Part shown: in pieces, positions 7,739 to 17,899 of the stretch | Numbering within the stretch: position 1 is the first letter of the stretch | Layout: every line of letters starts with the position of its first letter | Origin: Polaribacter aquimarinus | GTDB taxonomy: Bacteria; Bacteroidota; Bacteroidia; Flavobacteriales; Flavobacteriaceae | Direction: 5' to 3' | Assembly: GCF_003129485.1 (NCBI RefSeq) | Contig: NZ_QFFG01000003.1 | Location: forward strand, 492,477-556,476 | Length of the DNA: 64,000 bases | Program-made: the position numbers and the translations under genes | The notes under the pieces: model-generated | The model's database searches: none | What the model was told of the DNA's origin: nothing | The model's input: the letters and a program-made list of their open reading frames with translations, nothing else

Positions 7739-9352
7739 TTACTTGAGTCTTGTTAAACTCAAATCTTTATTATATTTCACTATAAACAAGCCTTTATTTT
7801 CTGTTATTCCAAAAAGCTTGGTTTGATAATCAAACTTGCTTTCTACTCTATAAGATGCTCCGCTTTTAAATGTCGATTTTAACTTTTTACCAGAAGCCAA
7901 CCTTATTAATATATCATACGTAATATCAAATCCTTTTGTAGCATAATCAGAAGGTAATACCATATTCTTATTTAGATACTGTTTGTTAAATACCTTTGTA
8001 ATTGGAGACTCTTCATCAACATATTCATCACTAACATATGTAAAATTAATTCGTGCTAATTTTAAGTTATCAATTTTATCGTAAGCTCTATTCTTGTTAT
8101 AAGAAAATACTCGCATACTTAGAGAATCCGATAAACTATTTACACTATTTATTGCATCAGAAATAATTACATTATTATCTGTTGCCAGTACAACCCAATT
8201 AGATACATCTGGTTTAAAAACATCAGTAAACCTATTTCTTGGTATATAACCCTCTTTAGGTTTTACTAAATAAACATTAGTAATAGAATCATGACTCTCT
8301 AAAGATTTTTTTATAGTGTTTACTGCATTATTTGATGGTGATTTTCCATCACCTACTAGGATAATATTTTGTTTTGTAATACTATCCTTTATAAAAGTAA
8401 TTAACTCTTCTTTAAAAACATTTTTCTCTGGAGATGTTTTAACAATTTTTGATGATGAAAATTTGGACTGATTTTTTGAATATACTGGAAATACAACAGG
8501 AATATCAATTTTGTTGGTTACCATAACAATTTCTTCAGAATACAAAGGACCAATAATAACATCATTTTTATTTAGATCATTTTCCTCTAAAATTGTTTTT
8601 ATTTTCGTTCCATTTCTTTGAGTATCAAAAACGTTTAATTCTATTTTAACTCCTTGTTTTCTTAATGAATCAATAGCCACTTCAGCACCTAAATAAAAAT
8701 CTGTTACAATATTTGCCAATCTACTTTTTGTAAAAAGCTTAGATGCTTCAATAGTATCGTTTTCATTAGTTTTAAATGGTAATAATAAAGCTACTTTTAA
8801 AGTAATATTTTCTTGAATCACATCTTCATAAATATTTAGATTTAAGTCGATGTCTCCTTCTTTTTCAATAGGTTTTATTTTTATAATTTGACCTGTTTTT
8901 AAACCATTAGACAATTCAGGATTTAAAGAAATTAAATCATTTTGAGAAACATTATAAAAGCGAGTCAAACTATAAAATGTATCTCCTTTTTTTACTTCAT
9001 AAACTAAAAAATTCTTTTTGAGTTCTTTAAAGGCTTTATCTTTATCTTCTTTAATTTCATCAATCTTTTTAGAACCCTCTTTTTTTACTTCATTAATAGT
9101 ATCATCCTTTTTAACATCTATATCACTTTTAATTTTTTTATTAGGTATTACAATTATAGTATTTGCCTCTGGTCTTCTATTTACATTTGGGTTTAATCTG
9201 AGTAAATCTTTGGTCTTCATATCCAATTTCTTGGCTATAATTCGCATTGTTTCTCCTTCTTTTACCTTGTATTGAATGTATTTTTTTTGCTGTCCACAAG
9301 AAACAGCAAAAGTTAAAATACACAGAAAAACAAAAAATTGTAAATGTTTCAT
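7739..9352 (-). CDS. LysM-containing lipoprotein with PBP1-type ligand-binding domain
   Basis: About 537 residues. I chose the ATG at 9350-9352 because it puts a proper lipoprotein signal at the N-terminus (FAVSC, Cys19) and removes overlap with guaA; the frame stays open five codons upstream. Two LysM peptidoglycan-binding modules follow (about residues 26-72, YKVKEGETMRIIAKKLDM; and 115-162, YEVKKGDTFYSLTRFYNV), joined by a charged linker. The C-terminal half (about 190-530) resembles a periplasmic amino-acid ABC substrate-binding/LpoA-like fold (VALLLPFKTNEND, FYLGAEVAIDSL). No transporter genes are adjacent, so a role in cell-wall sensing or synthesis is more likely than nutrient uptake; this is inference. 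Confidence 0.8.
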   Translation of the reverse strand: MKHLQFFVFLCILTFAVSCGQQKKYIQYKVKEGETMRIIAKKLDMKTKDLLRLNPNVNRRPEANTIIVIPNKKIKSDIDVKKDDTINEVKKEGSKKIDEIKEDKDKAFKELKKNFLVYEVKKGDTFYSLTRFYNVSQNDLISLNPELSNGLKTGQIIKIKPIEKEGDIDLNLNIYEDVIQENITLKVALLLPFKTNENDTIEASKLFTKSRLANIVTDFYLGAEVAIDSLRKQGVKIELNVFDTQRNGTKIKTILEENDLNKNDVIIGPLYSEEIVMVTNKIDIPVVFPVYSKNQSKFSSSKIVKTSPEKNVFKEELITFIKDSITKQNIILVGDGKSPSNNAVNTIKKSLESHDSITNVYLVKPKEGYIPRNRFTDVFKPDVSNWVVLATDNNVIISDAINSVNSLSDSLSMRVFSYNKNRAYDKIDNLKLARINFTYVSDEYVDEESPITKVFNKQYLNKNMVLPSDYATKGFDITYDILIRLASGKKLKSTFKSGASYRVESKFDYQTKLFGITENKGLFIVKYNKDLSLTRLK

Positions 9353-9357
9353 ATATT

Positions 9358-10893
9358 CTATTCCCATTCTATCGTTGCAGGTGGTTTAGAGCTAATATCA
9401 TACACAACTCTATTTACACCTTTTACATTGTTTATTATTTTATTAGATGTTTTTTGCAAAAACTCGTAAGGTAAATTCACCCAATCTGCAGTCATTCCAT
9501 CTGTACTTTCTACCGCTCTTAGGGCAACTACTTTTTCATAAGTTCTTTCATCTCCCATCACTCCTACCGAATCAACGGGTAGTAACATAGCACCTGCTTG
9601 CCAAACTCGATCATACAATCCGTCTTCTTTTAACCCATTAATAAATACTGCGTCTACTTCCTGTAAAATACGAACTTTCTCAGCAGTAACTTCCCCTAAT
9701 ATACGAATTCCTAAACCTGGACCAGGAAAAGGATGGCGACCTAACAACTCAGGATCTATTCCCATAGAAGCTCCTACTCTTCTTACTTCATCTTTAAAAA
9801 TCATTTTTAAAGGTTCTACAATTTTTAATTTCATAAAATCTGGTAAACCTCCTACATTATGATGACTTTTAATCGTTGCTGATGGCCCGCCGTTTACAGA
9901 AACTGACTCAATTACATCTGGATAAATTGTTCCTTGAGCTAACCAAGTTACATCAGTAATTTTATGTGCTTCATCATCAAAAACTTCGATAAAAGCATTA
10001 CCAATTGCCTTTCTTTTTTTCTCAGGTTCGGTAACTCCTTCTAATGCTTTCAAAAAACGTACCGAGGCATCTACACCTTTAACATTTAATCCCATTCCTT
10101 CGTATCTAGCCAATACAGTTTCGAACTCATTTTTACGTAAAAGTCCATTATTTACAAAAATACAATATAGGTTTTTTCCAATTGCTTTATGCAATAAAAC
10201 AGCCGCTACGGATGAATCTACTCCTCCTGAAAGACCTAAAACGACTTTATCACCTCCAACAGTTTCTCGAATCGAAGCCACAGTACTTTCTACAAATGAA
10301 TCTGGTGTCCAAGTTTGTGCAATTCCAGCAATTTTAACTAAAAAGTTTTCTAACAATTGTTTTCCATCTTTAGAATGGTAAACTTCTGGATGAAATTGTA
10401 TGGCAAAAGTCTCTTCTCCTTCAATTTTATACGCTGCATTTTCAACATCTTTTGTACTTGCTAATAATTTTGCGTTGGTTGGTAATTCTTTTATAGTATC
10501 AGAGTGACTCATCCAAACCTGACTTCCTTCAGAAATGTTTTCAAAGAAAATTTCATCACTTTTTATATATGATAAATTAGCTCTACCATATTCTCTGGTG
10601 TTAGATGGCGCTACTTGTCCGCCAGAAAAATGAGCTAAATACTGAGCTCCATAACAAACTGCCAAAACCGGTTTTTTTCCTCTAATTTCTGATAAATCAG
10701 GATGTAAAACATTTTCTCCTCTTACCGAATTTGGACTACCTGATAAGATAACTGCTTTAAATTCTGATTGATTTTTTGGAGGGTGGTTATACGGATGAAT
10801 TTCACAATAAATGTTTAATTCTCTTACTCTTCTCGCAATTAACTGAGTGTATTGCGAACCGAAATCTAAAATAAGTACGTTGTGTTGTTGCAT
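9358..10893 (-). CDS. guaA: GMP synthase (glutamine-hydrolysing)
   Basis: A roughly 511-residue enzyme that converts XMP to GMP using glutamine and ATP in the cytoplasm. The N-terminal class I glutaminase has the nucleophile motif [12 protein letters not shown] and the later [12 protein letters not shown] (His/Glu). The PP-loop ATPase domain has [16 protein letters not shown], and the C-terminal dimerisation domain ends [11 protein letters not shown], the usual GuaA ending. I use the ATG at 10891-10893 ([14 protein letters not shown]); an upstream TTG is less likely. The next gene (LysM lipoprotein) starts 5 bases after the stop, so they are likely co-transcribed. Confidence 0.97.
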   Translation of the reverse strand: MQQHNVLILDFGSQYTQLIARRVRELNIYCEIHPYNHPPKNQSEFKAVILSGSPNSVRGENVLHPDLSEIRGKKPVLAVCYGAQYLAHFSGGQVAPSNTREYGRANLSYIKSDEIFFENISEGSQVWMSHSDTIKELPTNAKLLASTKDVENAAYKIEGEETFAIQFHPEVYHSKDGKQLLENFLVKIAGIAQTWTPDSFVESTVASIRETVGGDKVVLGLSGGVDSSVAAVLLHKAIGKNLYCIFVNNGLLRKNEFETVLARYEGMGLNVKGVDASVRFLKALEGVTEPEKKRKAIGNAFIEVFDDEAHKITDVTWLAQGTIYPDVIESVSVNGGPSATIKSHHNVGGLPDFMKLKIVEPLKMIFKDEVRRVGASMGIDPELLGRHPFPGPGLGIRILGEVTAEKVRILQEVDAVFINGLKEDGLYDRVWQAGAMLLPVDSVGVMGDERTYEKVVALRAVESTDGMTADWVNLPYEFLQKTSNKIINNVKGVNRVVYDISSKPPATIEWE

Positions 10894-10990
10894 GCGCAAA
10901 AATAATATTTTGAATTAGATTTACGATAGAAGAAGTTAGATTTTTTTGATGATTTAGTATTCGTCAAAAACAATGAAGAATTCGTATAAA

Positions 10991-12055
10991 CTAAAACTTA
11001 TACACGATTGCATTAATGTTCATTCCTGCTCCCACAGATGCTAAGATAATAACATCTCCATTATTTACTTCTTGATTTTCTATTTTACCTTTTAAAACTA
11101 AATCTAACAAAGTTGGCACTGTAGCTACAGAGCTATTTCCTAATTTATGAATACTCATTGGCATAATGCCTTCGGGAATAGGTTTTTTATAAAGTCTATA
11201 AAAACGTTTAATGATGGCTTCATCCATTTTCTCATTGGCTTGATGGATGAATATTTTTTTTACAACATCGATAGAAAATCCACTTTTATCTAACGCAGAT
11301 TTCATAGCTTTAGGAACATTAGTTATTGCAAACTCATAAATTTTTCTTCCATACATCTTTATATAACGAGTATCCATATGCTCTGATGCTTTATAAGATG
11401 GTCCAAAAAATAAATAATAAGCCTCATCTTTTGCCCAAGTTTGTGAAGCATAACTTAGTATTCCTGAATCACTTTCTAATGTTTCTTCAACAATACATGC
11501 TCCTGCACCGTCACTGTAAATCATAGAATCTCTATCGTATTTATCTACAACTCTAGACAATGTTTCTGCGCCAATAACCAAACACTTTTTTGCCATTCCT
11601 GCTTTAATAAAAGCTTGTGCTTGAATAACTCCTTCTACCCAACCAGGACAACCAAATAAAACATCATAAGCAACACAATTAGGGTTTTGAATACCTAATT
11701 TGTATTTTACTCTTGTAGCTAAACTTGGTAATGTATCACCTTGGATTGTTCCTTTTTTAACATCTCCAAAATTATGTGCTAAAATGATATAGTCTAATTC
11801 TTCTGGATTAACACATGCATCTTCAATAGCTTTTTGAGCGGCAAAAAATGCCAAATCTGAAGTGGTAAATTCAGATTTTGCATAACGTCTTTCATCTATT
11901 CCTGTGATATCCTTAAACTTAGAAATGATAATATCATTATCTGATGAAAAAATAGATCCATCTTCTTTTAAAAAATCATTATTTAAAAAATCATTATTTT
12001 CTTTTTTAATTGATGGAATGAAAGTTCCTGTTCCTGTTATTTTAGATGAAATCAT
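10991..12055 (-). CDS. 3-oxoacyl-ACP synthase III family protein
   Basis: A 354-residue thiolase-fold condensing enzyme of the FabH/KAS III type. The catalytic cysteine is Cys136 (DVLFGCPGWVEG), the histidine lies in IFIHQANEKM and the asparagine in KLGNSSVATVP, so the Cys-His-Asn triad is complete. It probably condenses an acyl-CoA starter with malonyl-ACP in fatty-acid or related lipid synthesis. No other fab genes are nearby, so it may be a secondary KAS III rather than the housekeeping FabH. The N-terminus carries a 15-base tandem duplication giving NNDFLNNDFL. The next genes upstream on the same strand are trHb and cdd. Confidence 0.88.
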   Translation of the reverse strand: MISSKITGTGTFIPSIKKENNDFLNNDFLKEDGSIFSSDNDIIISKFKDITGIDERRYAKSEFTTSDLAFFAAQKAIEDACVNPEELDYIILAHNFGDVKKGTIQGDTLPSLATRVKYKLGIQNPNCVAYDVLFGCPGWVEGVIQAQAFIKAGMAKKCLVIGAETLSRVVDKYDRDSMIYSDGAGACIVEETLESDSGILSYASQTWAKDEAYYLFFGPSYKASEHMDTRYIKMYGRKIYEFAITNVPKAMKSALDKSGFSIDVVKKIFIHQANEKMDEAIIKRFYRLYKKPIPEGIMPMSIHKLGNSSVATVPTLLDLVLKGKIENQEVNNGDVIILASVGAGMNINAIVYKF

Positions 12056-12141
12056 CGAGTTACTTTTTATGCATCTTAAAAATACTCGTTACATTTTTTT
12101 TTATTATTATTAAAATTGAAAAACAATGAAACTCAATAGCT

Positions 12142-12525
12142 TTATTTTCGATAAAGTCCCATTTTTAATTCCATAACAGTTGCAATAGATCTTGCTCTAT
12201 TCTTCATATTATGTGCTTTTTCTCCGAAAAAATTAGAATCTATTGTTTGAAATAAATACGACACCCAAATGGAAAAATGTTCTTTTTTAAATTTTACAAA
12301 AACATTTTTATCTAAGTGCTTTTGCATAACATTATTAGAATAAGTATTCGTATCAAACAAAATATCATTCCAAAAATCTGTGATAATTTCTATGTGTTCT
12401 TCCAAATGATTTTGTGTGACAATATCTACAAAAAAAGGAATCATTTTCTTATCTGCTAATAATAAATCGTAAAAACTAGTGATAATATATTTAATATCTT
12501 GTCTTGAAGAAATATCTGGTTTCAT
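12142..12525 (-). CDS. Group III truncated haemoglobin
   Basis: A 127-residue globin of the truncated group III class (small single-domain haem proteins that bind oxygen or nitric oxide). Family features are the DI..I..FYDLLLADKKM start, HLEEHIEIITDFWNDILF, and the segment MQKHLDKNVF with His70 as the likely proximal haem ligand, then FSIWVSYLFQTIDSNFFGEKA. It follows cdd directly (stop and start adjacent), so the two are transcribed together. The physiological ligand is not known. Confidence 0.87.
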   Translation of the reverse strand: MKPDISSRQDIKYIITSFYDLLLADKKMIPFFVDIVTQNHLEEHIEIITDFWNDILFDTNTYSNNVMQKHLDKNVFVKFKKEHFSIWVSYLFQTIDSNFFGEKAHNMKNRARSIATVMELKMGLYRK

Positions 12526-13008
12526 CTATAAATATTTGCTATCAAATGAAAAAGGCAACAAAGAAAGTAAAGATTCGGTTTTTACAACCTCTCCTGTTTC
12601 TCCCATAAAAATGACTGAAAAAGGTTCTTTTTGATTGATTTCAAACTCAGATAAAGTTTGCCTGCACGCACCGCAAGGACCAACAGGTTTATCAACTTTA
12701 GTAATAGTTGAACTTGCGCTAATTGCTAGTTTTTTAATTTTTACTCCAGGAAATGTTGAACTTGCTTTCCATACAGCTACTCTTTCTGCACACATTCCCG
12801 AAGGATAAGCAGCATTTTCTTGGTTACTCCCTAATACAACCTCTCCATTCTCTAATAACAAAGCAGCACCGACACTAAATTTAGAATAGGGCGCATATGC
12901 ATTTTCTCTAGCTAGATTTGCGTTTTTCATTAACTTTTTATCTTCTGAGTCTAGCTCTGAAATATCATTATAAACAATTGCGGAACTTGAAATTTCAATT
13001 TTTCTCAT
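12526..13008 (-). CDS. cdd: Cytidine deaminase
   Basis: A 160-residue zinc enzyme of pyrimidine salvage that deaminates cytidine and deoxycytidine to uridine forms. The zinc and catalytic residues are present: Cys73-Ala-Glu75 (GMCAERVAVW) and Cys112/Cys115 (PCGACRQTLSEF). The substrate-binding FSVGAALLLENG and SNQENAAYPSG segments are also seen. It sits downstream of the porV terminator, and the haemoglobin gene follows with no gap. Confidence 0.96.
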   Translation of the reverse strand: MRKIEISSSAIVYNDISELDSEDKKLMKNANLARENAYAPYSKFSVGAALLLENGEVVLGSNQENAAYPSGMCAERVAVWKASSTFPGVKIKKLAISASSTITKVDKPVGPCGACRQTLSEFEINQKEPFSVIFMGETGEVVKTESLLSLLPFSFDSKYL

Positions 13009-13022
13009 AAAATATGTTGGTC

Positions 13023-13050
13023 AAAAAAAGCAGCCTTGTTAGACTGCTTT
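13023..13050 (-). terminator. Intrinsic terminator after porV
   Basis: Stem AAAGCAG (13027-13033) with CTGCTTT (13044-13050), extended by two pairs after a mismatch. On the minus strand it is followed by T7 (complement of 13023-13029). It ends the porU-porV transcript just before cdd. Confidence 0.85.
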
Positions 13051-13087
13051 TATATTTTTATAAACTTACTAAAAAATTATGACTTCT

Positions 13088-14260
13088 CTAATAATCATCA
13101 AAAACTTCACCTAAATCAAATGACAATGAAAAACGCAACGAATTTTCCAATGGATTGTTTACATCAGATGAGTTTATTAAATAAGATAAATCTATATTAA
13201 GAGCATTTGTTTTAAAACCTCCACCTAAAGTAAAGTATTGTCTATTCCCTTTGTTTTGGCTTTCATGAAAATAACCTGCTCTTAAAGCAAATGCATTATT
13301 ATAAATATACTCAGCACCTAATGCATATGTAAATTCTTGTAGTTCTTCACTAAATCCACCTGGAGCATCTCCAAACGACTGAAAAACACCACTTATCCAA
13401 CCTACATTATCGTCTTTACCTTCTAAAACTTCATCTGTATCTCCATCTCCGTCTGCATCATTAATGTCTCTAATTGGTGGAGTTGGTACCAACAACTTTG
13501 TAAATTCAATTGTTGTTGAAATTGTGTTATAATCATCTAATATAAAATCAAAACCACCTCCTAATTTTAAGTTTGTAGGTATAAAATCGTCTTCAGAATT
13601 ACCTGGATTATAAGATACTTTTGGACCTAAATTAGTAATACTAAACCCTAATCTATATCTACCATTAAAATTACCGTAATTTTCTTCAAAAGATTGGTAG
13701 TATCCAGAAACATCAACTGCAAAAGAATTAATTGGTTGTAGCGTATTTCCTGAGGTTCCATTAAATGCTAAATTAGATCTTAAATATTTTAACCCTACAC
13801 CCATTGAGAAAGTTTCACTTAATTTTAAAGCGTAAGAACCTGTAAAAACTAGTTCATTTGGATTTATAGATCCATTAGGGTTTCCAGAGTTATCAGTTAA
13901 ATCTATTTGACCTAACGAAAAGTACCTAAATTCGGCTCCCCAAGCTGCATTTTCGCTAAATCTATTCATATAAGAGGCACTTCCTATAAAAATATCATCC
14001 GTTAAGTTACGTAACCATGGTGAATAGGTAATACCTGTTTTAATCTGTCTATCACTAAATGTCATTTTAGCTGGGTTATGAAAAAGTGAAAATGCATCTG
14101 CCGTAGTGGCTACTCCCATGTCTCCCATACCACCTGCTCTAGCATCTGGAACAATTAATAAAAATGGAGCAGCTGTTGTTATTCCTCCTCTGGTTTGTGC
14201 TTTAGTTACATTACTTAACGCAAAGACACATGTTAAAAAACATAGTACTATTTTATTCAT
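13088..14260 (-). CDS. porV: Type IX secretion outer-membrane protein PorV
   Basis: A 390-residue outer-membrane beta-barrel (also called LptO) that shuttles T9SS cargo from the translocon to the PorU sortase. It has a signal peptide ending near NVTKAQT, the typical start GGITTAAPFLLIVPDARAGG and the segment MGDMGVATTADAFSLFHNPAKM, and FadL-like barrel strands to the C-terminus (LRFSLSFDLGEVF). An acidic insert DADGDGDTDEV could bind calcium (inference). It lies 39 bases after porU, forming the conserved flavobacterial porU-porV operon. Confidence 0.95.
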   Translation of the reverse strand: MNKIVLCFLTCVFALSNVTKAQTRGGITTAAPFLLIVPDARAGGMGDMGVATTADAFSLFHNPAKMTFSDRQIKTGITYSPWLRNLTDDIFIGSASYMNRFSENAAWGAEFRYFSLGQIDLTDNSGNPNGSINPNELVFTGSYALKLSETFSMGVGLKYLRSNLAFNGTSGNTLQPINSFAVDVSGYYQSFEENYGNFNGRYRLGFSITNLGPKVSYNPGNSEDDFIPTNLKLGGGFDFILDDYNTISTTIEFTKLLVPTPPIRDINDADGDGDTDEVLEGKDDNVGWISGVFQSFGDAPGGFSEELQEFTYALGAEYIYNNAFALRAGYFHESQNKGNRQYFTLGGGFKTNALNIDLSYLINSSDVNNPLENSLRFSLSFDLGEVFDDY

Positions 14261-14299
14261 CTGATTTTTTATTCTTATTTATTTACAAATATCTAATTT

Positions 14300-17200
14300 T
14301 TATTGAAGTATTACTAATTTTTCGTACTTCTCTGAAACTAAATTACTAATTGTTGACTTTACTCTTAATTTATATATATAAACCCCTTTACCAATTTTAT
14401 TCCCAAAATCATCTAAACCATTCCAGTTAATACTTCTGACTAAATTACCTGTGGTTTGCACGTTCTGATTGATAGTTTTTACCAATTTTCCTGAAACTGT
14501 AAAAACTTGTATCTGCACCTCGAGAGTCTCATTAGGTTTATTATGATTAAACCAAAACTCAGTGTAATTTATAAATGGGTTAGGATAATTTAATACATTT
14601 TCTATATTTAAGATATCATCACTTACAACCACGAAATTTAACGTCGACTCTGATGAATTATTGTAAGTATCCCAAGCTTTTATTTTTAATGTATGTGGGC
14701 CAACCTCTAAATCTCTTAATTTGAAAGTAACTTTGCCTTTAGAAAAATCATTTAATTCGGTTTGATAAAAATCATTTAAAACAATTGGGTTACTTGTATC
14801 TCCGTCTAAAATACCCACAATATCATGATCTACAGCTGTTATAGAAGTATTAATTCCACTAGAATCACTAAGAACAGCTATTAAATTAGGAGATGTGTTG
14901 GTATTGCCTCCATCTATAAAAGATTCATCATTCATAAACAACTGAATTTCTGGACCAATAGTATCTTCAGGTGCATTTCTATTTATTCCACCTACTACAA
15001 TATCAAAATTGAATCCTGCTTTATCGGTAACTCCGTTTTCTGCATAAAAACTTAATTTACCTTCTCCAAAAGCCACTTTAATATCTTTTGGCACTATAAA
15101 ATCAAATTTAAAAGTTCCATTTTCTATGGAAGATTTCCCTCGAAACAACTTGCTATCTTGAGTATCAAAAATCATTTTTATACCAAAACCATCATTATCT
15201 AAAGTTGTTTTATCTATTGTTTTATCAAAAACAGTTGTTGATAAAGAACCATTAAAATCAGTTAAAATAGTATCAGAACCATCTACTATAACCCCTTCGA
15301 AACTTACTTTAGATAATGCTTTTAAAGTATCGACTTTTTTAGGTACAAAATCTTTACCATTCATTTTGGTAATCTTTACATTAGCTTTTGGTATTGCTAA
15401 TTTCATGGCCGGATCTCCAAAATGATAAATAAAAAATTTCTGTGCACTTGAAGAATTATTTTTAGTTTTTACCAAAGCTTCTGCTATAGATAAATCCTCA
15501 CCATTAAACTCGAGTAAAATCCTAACCAATTCTTGGTTAAAACGCTGACCTACTGTAATATAAACCTCTCTTGTAGTAGTAATCATACTTGCTGCTCCAC
15601 CTTGTTTGTTCCAAAGTGTTAATTCACCTGCTGTAACTCTATTCGGGTTATCGAAACGAGAAAAATCGCATGTAACTGTTATTAGTAAAGGTAATGTATT
15701 TGAGTTGTTAAAAGACTGTATTTGAGGTTTTTCCAAAATTCTTTCTGATGCAAAACCATCTTCTCCTCCATGTCCAAAATAATCAAAGATTAATGTTCCT
15801 TTTTCGATAGCATTGGTAATCGCTTTATTAACTTCTGGATAACGCTCTCCTCCAGATGCATTTTGTTGCACATAAGAATCAATGTATATTTTATTTACAT
15901 TAAAAATTGGTGCTTTAGCTCTAATCTCATCAGATATTGTCTCAACCCCTTGTTGTAATATCTCTTCTCCAGTTACATCAATATCATCAGCTAACATTGT
16001 AATTGTATTCCTCCAATCTCCAAGCGAATTCGCACTGTAATAAGATAATATTTTATCTACTACATCTTTAGCTTGTGAATTTGTAGACACAGGTATTCTA
16101 CTCGAAGCCACATCTATAGTATGGTTACTAAACATATTACCTTCTTTGTCATCTAACATCACAAAAAAATCATCAGTTACATACGAATCTGCAAGATTAA
16201 AACTATTGAATGCTAATTTTACAGGTACTATATTATTATTTCCTGGGATTCTATCTTTATAATCGAATGTTGAGTCGCCAAAAAAACAAACATATTTAAG
16301 TTTTTTATCAGCTGATGAATTCGTATCATATATATACTTAATAAAATCTCTTATTCCTGTTATGTCCTTAGAACCAGAAGAAAATTCGTTATAAATATCT
16401 TCTACAAATACAACTTTAGTCGATAAATTAGAGTTAGTTTGATGATAGTCTGCCAATCTTTTTGCTTGAGTTGATAATTCTGAGGAGGTAATAACTAAGT
16501 AATTGATATCTTTAATACTGTGAAGATTTTGATTTGGAATTTTACCATTTTCAATGATTTCTGGGATATAAAAATCATTTGGGCCAATAACAATATACTC
16601 TTTTAAAATACCTCCTTTTTCTTTAAAGTTAAATGTAGTTCCAGTACTTTGGTTAGTTATTTTCTTAGGGTTTATATAATCAGAAACATCCCAAATCATA
16701 TTTACATTTGATGCATTTTCTATCTGATACTCTACGATACCAGATGCATTAAACTGTTCAAAACTTCTAAAAGAGAATTGACTTCTGTCTGCTAATAGTT
16801 GCTTTTTTCCTAAAATTTCGATAAAATCTAAAAAAGCATTTGCAGAAGGGTTTCCTGCGTTATCATAAGAAATTGTTACATCGATTACATTTGCGGAATT
16901 TGTTATTTTACCCGTTCTTTCTGCTGTAGATGCTTTTGTTAAAGAAATTGGATTTACTCCAAAGAAATTTAACGTGTAAAGATCTTGCCCATTTACTTTA
17001 ACCTCTAAAGTTGTAGATGTTACAGAATTGGACACACCTCTTAATCTTACAGTAATATTTTCTCCACTTACTGCATTTGGAAAAGGAATTTTAAAATTTT
17101 GAGTGTTTTCTACATTCAAATCTGTATTGTAAAACCATTGCGTGCCTGCAGCTTGTAAATTTCTTTCCTCTTTTTCTATAAATGTAAAATCATCAAAAGT

Positions 17201-17698
17201 TGTAATAATACTTTGTGAATTAGCGGTAACTTCTGTAGCTGATTGAATTCTTTTACCATCAGTATTATTTACAGTAATAAAATAATAACCTTTATCAGAA
17301 TAGATATTTTGTCTATGTCTTGCAGATTTATTTGAAGCATCTATTTCCCAATCATGAGGCCCTTTTGCATAAAATAAAATAAAATCGTTATTGTTAAAAA
17401 CGCCATCATCTTCACCTTCAATATAAATTGCATTTTCTTGTAAATCATCGTATCTAAAATCACTATTTAAAACTGGTAACAACTGACCTCCATTACCATA
17501 AATATGAATTTTTTTGGGGTTGAGTCCGTTTGTTGAAATACCTAATTGTTGTAAAAAAGATCTATCAATCTTAAAAACACCAGTTGTATCTACAGAGAAT
17601 TTAAACCAATCTCCTTTTTCTAATACAGAATTAATTGTTTGAGCAGAAAAAAACTGACAAAAGAAACCAAAGAGTAATGTTAAAAAATATCTTTTCAT
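14300..17698 (-). CDS. porU: Type IX secretion sortase PorU
   Basis: A 1132-residue cell-surface sortase of the gingipain-like (C25) class that removes the C-terminal signal of T9SS cargo and links it to surface lipopolysaccharide. The signal peptide ends at FSAQT. The catalytic dyad is visible: His643 in DYFGHGGEDGF and Cys677 in TVTCDFSRFDNP. The C-terminus has a NYPNPF motif and FlgD-like/T9SS CTD strands (VQIQVFTVSGKLVKTI, GKGVYIYKL), as is normal for PorU. It is divergent from gldJ across a 201-base gap, with porV downstream. Confidence 0.96.
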   Translation of the reverse strand: MKRYFLTLLFGFFCQFFSAQTINSVLEKGDWFKFSVDTTGVFKIDRSFLQQLGISTNGLNPKKIHIYGNGGQLLPVLNSDFRYDDLQENAIYIEGEDDGVFNNNDFILFYAKGPHDWEIDASNKSARHRQNIYSDKGYYFITVNNTDGKRIQSATEVTANSQSIITTFDDFTFIEKEERNLQAAGTQWFYNTDLNVENTQNFKIPFPNAVSGENITVRLRGVSNSVTSTTLEVKVNGQDLYTLNFFGVNPISLTKASTAERTGKITNSANVIDVTISYDNAGNPSANAFLDFIEILGKKQLLADRSQFSFRSFEQFNASGIVEYQIENASNVNMIWDVSDYINPKKITNQSTGTTFNFKEKGGILKEYIVIGPNDFYIPEIIENGKIPNQNLHSIKDINYLVITSSELSTQAKRLADYHQTNSNLSTKVVFVEDIYNEFSSGSKDITGIRDFIKYIYDTNSSADKKLKYVCFFGDSTFDYKDRIPGNNNIVPVKLAFNSFNLADSYVTDDFFVMLDDKEGNMFSNHTIDVASSRIPVSTNSQAKDVVDKILSYYSANSLGDWRNTITMLADDIDVTGEEILQQGVETISDEIRAKAPIFNVNKIYIDSYVQQNASGGERYPEVNKAITNAIEKGTLIFDYFGHGGEDGFASERILEKPQIQSFNNSNTLPLLITVTCDFSRFDNPNRVTAGELTLWNKQGGAASMITTTREVYITVGQRFNQELVRILLEFNGEDLSIAEALVKTKNNSSSAQKFFIYHFGDPAMKLAIPKANVKITKMNGKDFVPKKVDTLKALSKVSFEGVIVDGSDTILTDFNGSLSTTVFDKTIDKTTLDNDGFGIKMIFDTQDSKLFRGKSSIENGTFKFDFIVPKDIKVAFGEGKLSFYAENGVTDKAGFNFDIVVGGINRNAPEDTIGPEIQLFMNDESFIDGGNTNTSPNLIAVLSDSSGINTSITAVDHDIVGILDGDTSNPIVLNDFYQTELNDFSKGKVTFKLRDLEVGPHTLKIKAWDTYNNSSESTLNFVVVSDDILNIENVLNYPNPFINYTEFWFNHNKPNETLEVQIQVFTVSGKLVKTINQNVQTTGNLVRSINWNGLDDFGNKIGKGVYIYKLRVKSTISNLVSEKYEKLVILQ

Positions 17699-17899
17699 AA
17701 ATCGTATTCAAATAACGCAAATTATTTCAAGATATTTTAATGTAAAAAGATATAAATTATACTAAATATAAAAAGATTTCGTTAAATTAGATGTATTGAA
17801 AAAATGAGGCGTTAAAATTTACATTTTACTTGCTCGAAAGTATAATTATTGTAAATTGCATCGCTATAATTAAAACCCTAATAATTTTTCTTTTAGAAA

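Noticed and set aside
10897..10904. TATTTTTG box on the minus strand just before guaA
   Set aside because: It is only three bases from the ATG and has no -33 TTG at the right spacing, so a start site there would be leaderless; probably chance in AT-rich sequence.
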